Part shown: positions 26,900 through 34,198 of the stretch, one piece after another
Position numbering within the stretch: position 1 is the stretch's first letter
Layout: each line of letters opens with the position of its first letter
Source: DATKMS01 sp041497995
GTDB lineage: Bacteria > Desulfobacterota > Binatia > HRBIN30
Assembly (NCBI GenBank): GCA_041497995.1
Contig: JBGQHM010000020.1
Span: 1 to 34,198 of the forward strand
Direction: 5' to 3'
DNA length: 34,198 nt
Notes under the pieces: generated by a model
Databases searched by the model: none
What the model was told of the DNA's origin: nothing
The model's input: only the letters and a program-made list of their open reading frames with translations
Position numbers and translations under genes: made by a program

Positions 26900-26917
26900 A
26901 TGAACACTGGAGTTCAT
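26900..26917. promoter_or_regulatory. Possible operator palindrome upstream of the FG-GAP gene
   Basis: ATGAAC-ACTGGA-GTTCAT is a symmetric 6-6-6 site about 70 bp before the FG-GAP start, followed closely by the palindrome TGACGTCA (26920-26927). Such spacing suits a dimeric repressor site, for example TetR-type, but no regulator gene is adjacent. The rest of the gap (26804-26899) shows nothing recognisable. Confidence 0.35.
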
Positions 26918-26950
26918 AGTGACGTCATTCGGGCCGACGGACGGAGTAAC

Positions 26951-26972
26951 GTTGTCAGCGCGACATGACAAC
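26951..26972 (+). promoter_or_regulatory. Hairpin immediately before the FG-GAP ribosome-binding site
   Basis: GTTGTCA (26951-26957) and TGACAAC (26966-26972) form a perfect 7-bp stem with an 8-nt loop. The Shine-Dalgarno GGGAGG (26973-26978) starts at the next base. It could stabilise the 5' end of the mRNA or serve as a protein site. Confidence 0.4.
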
Positions 26973-26986
26973 GGGAGGTGAACGAC

Positions 26987-29653
26987 GTGAGCCAGGCATC
27001 GATCCATGACGGGTCTTGCGGCACGCAGGCACACCCATTTGCGATGAAGCGGTTGTTTCGCCATGGCGCGGTCACCCTTGCGGCGCTGTTCCTCTTCGGC
27101 GCCCGCGCCGCGGCACAGATCACCTTTTTCCCGGGGCCACAGGCCGACCTTCCGCAGGCGCCGCAGTTCGTTGCAACCGCCGATTTCAATCGTGATGGGA
27201 TCGCCGACGCAGCGGTGACCGACCCGACAAGTAGGTTGGTGACTGTGCTGCTCGGAGCGCCAGACGGCGCGTTCCATTCGCCTAGGACCTTCTCCGGTGG
27301 CCATGAGCTCCGCGGTATCGCCGCGGGCGACTTGAACTGTGATGGCAACCCGGACATCGCTGTCGTCGACTCCTCCGACGATCACCTCTTTGTGGCCACA
27401 GGCAACGGCGACGGCACCTTTGGTCAACCCGCCGCATACCTAACCGGCAAGGGGCCGGTGGACGTCGTGATCGGCAACTTCGACGGACAGAGTTGCGCTG
27501 ACGTCGCGGTCCTCAATCAAGCGGATGGTACGGTTTCGATCTTCCGCAACCTCGGCCGCAACCGCGGTTTCGAGGTACACGACTTCGCCGTGGGCGACCT
27601 ACCCTTGCGTCTCAAGGCGACCGACCTCAACGGCAACGGTGTCGACGATCTTGTGGCCATCGTGCAAGGAGGTGCGGGGTCGGATGCACTGGCCGTCCTC
27701 ATCAACGCAGGCGATGGCAGCTTCAGCGGCCCCCGCACCTTCGACATCAATCCCGGCTCCTTTGACTTGACGGTAGCGGATTTCGACGATGATGGCGTGC
27801 CGGACGTTGCTGTCCTGAACGCAGACCCCATCAGCGGGGCAACTCCGCCTTCCGTAGCCCTCCTTCTGCAGCAAGTTGACGCCAGCACAGGCGAACTGGT
27901 CGGAACGGGCGCCTTCCCTGCGGTGCAAGGCAGCATTCAGCTGCCGTGCCCCGCAAATCTCAATCTAGTGCCGATCGTTTGTACGCCGACATCCATTGCG
28001 GCCGGCGACTACGACGGGGATGGATTTGTCGATCTAGTGGTATCTTTTTCCACACGGCCAGTCGATGCGACGGCGGCGGATACGCCGGGATTCATTTCCG
28101 GTTTCGGTGGGCGGGGCGATGGAACGTTGGACTTCTCAACCCTGACTCTGGTCGGCGTTGATCCAGCAGCTATTGGCAGCGCCGATCTCACTGCTGATGG
28201 GTCGCTCGACATCGTCGTCACGGAGCGGGGATCCAGGGCAGTACGCATCGCGCGAAGCGTCGCGCCGCTTGGGGGCGGCCCCTTCCCTCCTACCTGCCGG
28301 GTCAACGATCAGTGTCGCTCGGGCTGCTGCGTCGGCGGCATCTGCAAGCCTTCACCGACGTGCGAGCGCGGAGCATCGATTGCCTTGAGCGCTCCGACGG
28401 GTGGACCCGGCGATCGTATTACTTTCGATGTGACCCTCCAGACGCGCGGTTCCGCTATCGCCGGGACGCAAAACGACATCAGCTTCGACTTGGGAGCCCC
28501 GATTGCGGCGGCGCCGAACGGGCGGCCGGACTGCACGGCCAATCCGGCGATCAACAAGCTCGCCACGAGTTTCGTGTTTCGTCCCCCCGGCTGCACACCA
28601 GGGCACGACTGTACCGCGATCCGGGTGCTCGTCTTGTCGACCGACAATGTCGATCCGATCGATGACGGCGCCCTCCTTTATACGTGCGCCGTGCGCGTCG
28701 GCGATGCGACGCCGCCCGGCAGCTACGCGCTGGCTGTGTCCGAAGAGATCGCAAGCGACCCCAACGGAAACCAGGTCCCGTTTAGCGCCATCGACGGGGC
28801 AGTTGTTGTCAACGTAGCGGGAGGCACGCCGTTTCCCACGTGGACCGTGTCGCCGACTCCATCGCCTAAGCCGCCCCGGCCCACGTATACCCCCTTCCCG
28901 ACAATGACCCAGATACCAACACGCGGGCCCACCGACACCCCACGCCCGAGCGTTGCGGTCAGCGCTGGCTCCGCGACTGCTGGACCGGGCGACACCGTGG
29001 ATGTCACCGTGACGTTGGCCAGCGGGCCATACGGGGTCGCTGGTATCCAAGCGAACCTCGCGGGTACCGCCGGCCTGACCATCGCTGCCCAGCCGAATGG
29101 TGACCCGGATTGTCGGGTCAATCCGGACATCGACAAGTCGGGGACCTCATTCTTGTTCTTACCGTTCCACTGCCAAGCGGCCACCAACTGCACTGCCGTG
29201 CGAGCGCTCGTGCTGGCCTTCGATAACGTCGAGCCGATTCCCGACGGTGCCGTGCTGTTCACGTGTCGGATCCACGTTGCCGCCACACCACCCGGGCACT
29301 ATGGCCTCTTCCTCTCCGACGTCGTCGCCAGTGATCCAAACGGCGCGGCGTGGAATGTCCTCGTTCACGAGGGTGAGATAGTCGTCATCACGCCGCCAGG
29401 AACCACCCCGGTTCCGACGTGGACCGCGGGTTCGGTCGATGTGAACGTTCCACCCGCTTCGGCGCCGACGCCGACGTCAACGGCACGGGCGCCGGGCGAC
29501 CGCGGAACGGTCAGCGGTGTTTCGGGACAGACCAGCGGCAGTGGCGGCTGCACTGCCGACCCAGAACGACGTGATCCGTTGACAGTCCCGCTGCTCGTAT
29601 TGCCCGCCGTCGTGTTCCTCCTCCGCAAGCGATATGGCCGCGCTCTGTCGTGA
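26987..29653 (+). CDS. Secreted FG-GAP/VCBS beta-propeller protein with duplicated four-Cys domain and C-terminal anchor signal
   Basis: About 888 residues. GGGAGG lies 8 nt before the GTG at 26987; the signal peptide proper begins at an internal Met (MKRLFRHGAVTLAALFLFGA...AAA). Seven FG-GAP repeats follow (cores such as 'ATADFNRDGIADAAV', 'AAGDLNCDGNPDIAV', 'TVADFDDDGVPDVAV', 'AAGDYDGDGFVDLVV'), enough for one calcium-binding seven-bladed propeller; the third (GNFDGQSCADVAV) lacks usual ligands. A Cys-rich module ('CRVNDQCRSGCCVGGICKPSPTC') leads to two copies of a roughly 150-residue domain separated by a Pro/Thr linker. Both copies share four cysteines. The tail SGGCTADP, hydrophobic PLTVPLLVLPAVVFLL and RKRYGR resembles MYXO-CTERM-type sorting signals. 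Likely surface-attached; ligand unknown. Confidence 0.85.
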   Translation: MSQASIHDGSCGTQAHPFAMKRLFRHGAVTLAALFLFGARAAAQITFFPGPQADLPQAPQFVATADFNRDGIADAAVTDPTSRLVTVLLGAPDGAFHSPRTFSGGHELRGIAAGDLNCDGNPDIAVVDSSDDHLFVATGNGDGTFGQPAAYLTGKGPVDVVIGNFDGQSCADVAVLNQADGTVSIFRNLGRNRGFEVHDFAVGDLPLRLKATDLNGNGVDDLVAIVQGGAGSDALAVLINAGDGSFSGPRTFDINPGSFDLTVADFDDDGVPDVAVLNADPISGATPPSVALLLQQVDASTGELVGTGAFPAVQGSIQLPCPANLNLVPIVCTPTSIAAGDYDGDGFVDLVVSFSTRPVDATAADTPGFISGFGGRGDGTLDFSTLTLVGVDPAAIGSADLTADGSLDIVVTERGSRAVRIARSVAPLGGGPFPPTCRVNDQCRSGCCVGGICKPSPTCERGASIALSAPTGGPGDRITFDVTLQTRGSAIAGTQNDISFDLGAPIAAAPNGRPDCTANPAINKLATSFVFRPPGCTPGHDCTAIRVLVLSTDNVDPIDDGALLYTCAVRVGDATPPGSYALAVSEEIASDPNGNQVPFSAIDGAVVVNVAGGTPFPTWTVSPTPSPKPPRPTYTPFPTMTQIPTRGPTDTPRPSVAVSAGSATAGPGDTVDVTVTLASGPYGVAGIQANLAGTAGLTIAAQPNGDPDCRVNPDIDKSGTSFLFLPFHCQAATNCTAVRALVLAFDNVEPIPDGAVLFTCRIHVAATPPGHYGLFLSDVVASDPNGAAWNVLVHEGEIVVITPPGTTPVPTWTAGSVDVNVPPASAPTPTSTARAPGDRGTVSGVSGQTSGSGGCTADPERRDPLTVPLLVLPAVVFLLRKRYGRALS

Positions 29654-29771
29654 TGGATCGGTGTGGGCGCGCTGGCGGCGGCTGTGCGATCAGCCAGCAG
29701 CGCAGTGACGTACTCCCGGCAGTGTTCTTATTGTTCTTGCAGGCGAGCCTGTGCCTGCTCCGCCTTCGCCA

Positions 29772-30578
29772 CTAGAGCCCGTGCTCCAGAGCGCGTTGGC
29801 TGAACATGTCGTCGCCGAGCTTGGTGTCGTACTTGATCTCGGTGAAGTCGACGATGGTGTGGCTGCCGCTTTCGATGTTCTTCATTTCCATCGTGAACGG
29901 CGTCGGGATGTGGCCGACTGCGCGCACGTCGCCCAGCGTGAGCACCTTCTCCTGCCGGCCGGCTGTGTCGTGCATCGAGTACTTGACGATCACCGAGTCG
30001 TCGTTGCGCACCCAGATGACGATCTTGCCGTAGCCGAAGTCCTTGGTCCCCGGCGTGAACTCGATCACCTGGCAGGGATGCCCGTCGACGTCCTCGTCGC
30101 GCAACAGTGCGGCGTGCGCATCGGCCTCCGTCCAGTCGATGATCTGGCTAATGATCGCCAGATCGTTAAAGCTGAAATCCGTGCCGACGAAGCTCTCGCG
30201 CTTGGCACCGCCGCTGATCTGCCGCACACGCTTCAGCTCGGGGACGAAGAGCCACTGCTCGTCCTTGTCGTGCGGACTCGCCCACTGCAAGAACCCCACG
30301 CCTTTCACGTCCGGAGGCGCTTCAAAGAAAACGATGGTTCGGCTGCGATCCTCCGGGTACTTCTTGAGGTAGATCATCAGCTCGCGTTTCCGTTCGCCGC
30401 CGCGCCGGTCGACGATGCGGATCTTGAGCCGCTGCGTGCGATCCGTCCACTTGCGCGTCGTGTTGTTGAGCTGCCGGAGGCGATCGAGCAGCTTGCGGGC
30501 TGCGGTGTCGGCAGCAGGCGCTGTCGTAGCGTTGAGGCACACCAGCGCCACGATGGCGAGCAGATATCTCTTCAGCAT
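29772..30578 (-). CDS. LolA-like outer membrane lipoprotein-sorting protein
   Basis: 268 residues from the ATG at 30578, with GAGGAG 6 nt upstream. A signal peptide (MLKRYLLAIVALVCLNATTAPAA) directs export. The mature part matches the LolA-like group (PF17131 style): 'RKWTDRTQRLKIRI', 'IYLKKYPEDRSRTIVFFEAPPDVKGVGFLQW', 'DEQWLFVPELKRVRQISGGAKRESFVGTDFSFNDL' and 'HTIVDFTEIKYDTKLGDDMFSQRALE'. Relatives often accompany RND-type exporters and are thought to carry lipids or lipoproteins through the periplasm. Here it sits 11 nt after pgsA, so a link to phospholipid handling is conceivable. The same frame remains open upstream through pgsA, but that part is not coding. The 118-bp gap to the convergent FG-GAP gene has small hairpins but no clear terminator. 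Confidence 0.87.
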   Translation of the reverse strand: MLKRYLLAIVALVCLNATTAPAADTAARKLLDRLRQLNNTTRKWTDRTQRLKIRIVDRRGGERKRELMIYLKKYPEDRSRTIVFFEAPPDVKGVGFLQWASPHDKDEQWLFVPELKRVRQISGGAKRESFVGTDFSFNDLAIISQIIDWTEADAHAALLRDEDVDGHPCQVIEFTPGTKDFGYGKIVIWVRNDDSVIVKYSMHDTAGRQEKVLTLGDVRAVGHIPTPFTMEMKNIESGSHTIVDFTEIKYDTKLGDDMFSQRALEHGL

Positions 30579-30589
30579 CGCATTCTCCT

Positions 30590-31159
30590 CTACGTCGTCG
30601 AGCCGGACGCATGCGGCGTCCCCTGGCGCTGATACCACAGCAGCCCACTGTAGACGTAGTGGATTCCCGAGATGGTCGTGGTCGTTGCGGTCAGGTACCA
30701 GGTCATCAGATTCACCGTGCCCATCGGGATATCCGGCCGCGCCAGCGTGAGCAAGGCGAAGCCGATGGTGAACATCTCGTTGAAGGTATTCAGCTTGCCG
30801 ACGAAGGTTGGGGCGACTTCCATCGGCGTGGTGACGAAGTAGATCGCCAGATAGCCGGACAGCACGACCGCGTCGCGCGTCAGCACCAGAATGAGCAGCC
30901 AGGCCGGCAGGGCGTGGAGCCAGGTGAGGATCAGGAACGAGCTCACCAACAGGAGCTTGTCCGCCAGCGGATCGAGCGTCGCGCCGAGGTCGCTCCGTGT
31001 ATCGGTCAGCCGTGCAATCACACCGTCGATGGTGTCGGTGATGCCGGCCGCCATGAACAGGCACAAGGCGGTGCCGTAGCGGTGGTTGCTGATCAGGATG
31101 AGGAAGATCGGGATCGCAATGATGCGCAGGAGCGTGAGGAAGTTGGGGAGGGTCAGCAT
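30590..31159 (-). CDS. pgsA: CDP-diacylglycerol-glycerol-3-phosphate 3-phosphatidyltransferase
   Basis: 189 residues. It makes phosphatidylglycerol phosphate at the inner membrane, the first step to phosphatidylglycerol and cardiolipin. The CDP-alcohol phosphotransferase motif is complete: D45-G46-x2-A49-R50-x8-G59-x3-D63-x3-D67. The N-terminus 'MLTLPNFLTLLRIIAIPIFLIL' is characteristic of PgsA, and four to six membrane helices follow. No Shine-Dalgarno is visible; the upstream 25 bp are a hexameric repeat. The C-terminus (WYQRQGTPHASGSTT) is polar. It lies between hflX and the LolA-like gene in one leftward group. Confidence 0.93.
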   Translation of the reverse strand: MLTLPNFLTLLRIIAIPIFLILISNHRYGTALCLFMAAGITDTIDGVIARLTDTRSDLGATLDPLADKLLLVSSFLILTWLHALPAWLLILVLTRDAVVLSGYLAIYFVTTPMEVAPTFVGKLNTFNEMFTIGFALLTLARPDIPMGTVNLMTWYLTATTTTISGIHYVYSGLLWYQRQGTPHASGSTT

Positions 31160-31160
31160 C

Positions 31161-31184
31161 GTGCTCGTGCTCGTGTTGGTGCTC
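31161..31184. repeat. 6-bp tandem repeat at the pgsA translation start
   Basis: GTGCTC, GTGCTC, GTGTTG and GTGCTC run together on the + strand, ending 2 bp before the pgsA ATG on the other strand. The repeat occupies the ribosome-binding region, so copy number might affect pgsA translation. Confidence 0.7.
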
Positions 31185-31201
31185 GTCGATCACTCTCAGA
31201 T

Positions 31202-32535
31202 CTACGCGTCGTCACCAGCACGACCCACGACAAGCTCCTTGCGCACCTGGCCGGCCAGCTTCGCCGGGACCAGCGCAGTCATATCAACGTGTCCGTCCTG
31301 GTATTCCTCGCGCAAGACGGTGCCGGACCGATGCAAGCGTGCGACGAGATCTCCTCGTCCAGCCGGAATCCGTATGTCCAGGCGCTGCCGCCCCGACTGC
31401 AGCGCGTGGTCGACCGCCTCGATCAATGGCGGAATACCGTCTCCCGTGCGTGCGGAGATGACGCAGCGCGTGCCGTGGCCCGGCACGGGCCGATGGCCGG
31501 GTGGGAGCAGATCCATCTTGTTGAGCACCGTGATGCGTGGCGTGTTGGCGGCACCCAGCTCGCCGAGCACGCGTTCCACGACCTCGCCGTGCTCTGTGGC
31601 GTGTGGACTACTCGCATCCACCACGTGCAGCAGCAGATCCGCCGTGTGCACTTCCTCCAGGGTGCTCTTGAAGGCGTCGACAAAACCGTGCGGCAGCTTG
31701 TTGATGAAACCGACCGTGTCGATGAGCAGCGCCTGCCCGCCGCTCGGTAGCGTCAGCCGGCGCACGGTCGGATCCAGCGTCGCGAACAATTTGTCCTCCA
31801 CCAAGACGCCGGCCGCGGTGAGCCGGTTCATGAGCGTGGATTTGCCGGAGTTCGTGTAGCCGACGAGCGCGACAGTTGGATAGGGAACGCTGGCGCGGCT
31901 CTGACGATGCAGGCCCCGCGTACGGGACACCTCCACGAGGCGCCGCCGCAGCTTCGCGATGCGTTCCCGCACACGCCGGCGGTCGACCTCGAGCTGGGTC
32001 TCGCCGGGGCCTCGCGTGCCAACGCCACCGCCGAGCCGCGACAGATGCTGCCACTGGCGCGTCAGCCGCGGCAGCAGATACTGCAGCTGCGCCAGCTCGA
32101 CCTGCAGCTTGCCAGCGAGGCTGCGCGCACGCTGCGCGAAGATGTCGAGGATGAGTTGGCTGCGGTCGATCACCTTCACTTTGAGTGCGCTCTCGAGGTT
32201 CCGCTGTTGGGCGGGCGACAGGCTATCGTCGAAGACGGCCACGTTGCTGTCCATCTCTCGCACCAGCGCACGGACGTCGTCGACCTTGCCGGACCCGATG
32301 AAGGTGGCCGGGTTGATACGGCGCAACGCCTGCAGCGCTTTGCCCGCGACCTCAACGCCAGCGGTGTCAGCCAGCCGCTCCAGCTCCGCGAGCGACTCCT
32401 CGCCGTCCAGCGCGCCGGCCTGGTCACGGGCCGTCCCGACGAGGATTGCGCGCTCGCGACGCGCCGTGGTGTCGTACTGCGTCGACAGGGGTTTCTTCGA
32501 GCGGCGCGCCGCTCGCGGCTCACGCGGGCTGCGAC

Positions 32536-32539
<4 letters not shown>
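31202..32539 (-). CDS. hflX: Ribosome-associated GTPase HflX
   Basis: 445 residues from the GTG at 32539, which overlaps the dnaE TGA (GTGA). HflX binds the 50S subunit and splits or rescues stalled ribosomes, for instance after heat stress. The N-terminal domain has 'FIGSGKVDDVRALV', 'VIDRSQLILDIFAQRA', 'GKLQVELAQLQYLLPRL' and the glycine loop 'LGGGVGTRGPGETQLEVDRR'. The G domain has G1 'GYTNSGKST', G3 'DTVGFI' and G4 'NKMDL'. The open frame continues upstream into dnaE but is not needed. Translational coupling to dnaE is implied by the overlap. Confidence 0.95.

Positions 32540-34198
<1,659 letters not shown>

Noticed and set aside
29654..29771. Hairpins GCTGGC/GCCAGC and GCAGGC/GCCTGC as a bidirectional terminator
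   Set aside because: No adjacent T-run; the T-rich stretch (29724-29738) is not placed directly after a stem.
30579..31193. N-terminal extension of the LolA-like frame, starting with a His-Glu repeat
   Set aside because: It overlaps pgsA in another frame, its His-Glu run comes from the hexamer repeat, and the LolA-like gene has its own signal peptide and ribosome-binding site at 30578.

Overview
The window is a GC-rich (roughly 60-65 %, by eye), gene-dense chromosomal segment from a Gram-negative-type bacterium. Signal peptides, a lipobox, c-type cytochromes, a LolA-like protein and a possible MYXO-CTERM-like anchor argue for a diderm. The mix of PyrR-controlled pyrimidine genes, an ECF transporter, c-type cytochromes and FG-GAP surface proteins would suit an uncultured deltaproteobacterial or Binatota-like lineage; this placement is inference. 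No rRNA, tRNA, CRISPR array, prophage or complete IS was seen.

Layout. (1) 1-7992: a partial GT2 glycosyltransferase diverges from a rightward block: SGNH hydrolase, two tandem alkaline-phosphatase-superfamily phosphodiesterases overlapping by ATGA, a 64-residue ribbon-helix-helix-like protein, a membrane protein overlapping it by TGATG, and a lipoprotein. I see the part from the two phosphodiesterases to the membrane protein as the best candidate for an undescribed system. (2) 8064-12860, leftward: an acyl-CoA hydrolase/CoA-transferase, then an ECF transporter (S component, fused double ATPase, EcfT). The transporter genes are interrupted by palindromic and heptameric repeats, one of them in frame inside the ATPase. 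(3) 13026-16795: a small membrane protein, two c-type cytochromes (leftward), and a TMTC-like membrane protein with TPRs. (4) 16800-26452, leftward: pyrR-pyrB-pyrC-carA-carB-recG, almost without gaps. Its leader (about 26452-26605) carries a promoter, a near-consensus PyrR-binding RNA loop, an antiterminator and an intrinsic terminator, and perhaps a 10-codon leader peptide. (5) 26622-26795: a MITE-like element with 18-bp terminal inverted repeats and an 8-bp target duplication, just upstream of the pyr promoter. (6) 26987-29653: a secreted seven-repeat FG-GAP propeller protein with two copies of a four-cysteine domain and a C-terminal anchor signal. (7) 29772-34198, leftward: dnaE (partial)-hflX-pgsA-LolA-like gene.

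The pyr genes encode the first three steps of UMP synthesis plus their regulator. The ECF genes form a complete importer of unknown substrate. A cross-cutting theme is short-repeat invasion: degenerate 7-bp tandem repeats at four places (one inside carA), related GC-rich palindromes at two, a 6-bp repeat at the pgsA start, and the MITE.
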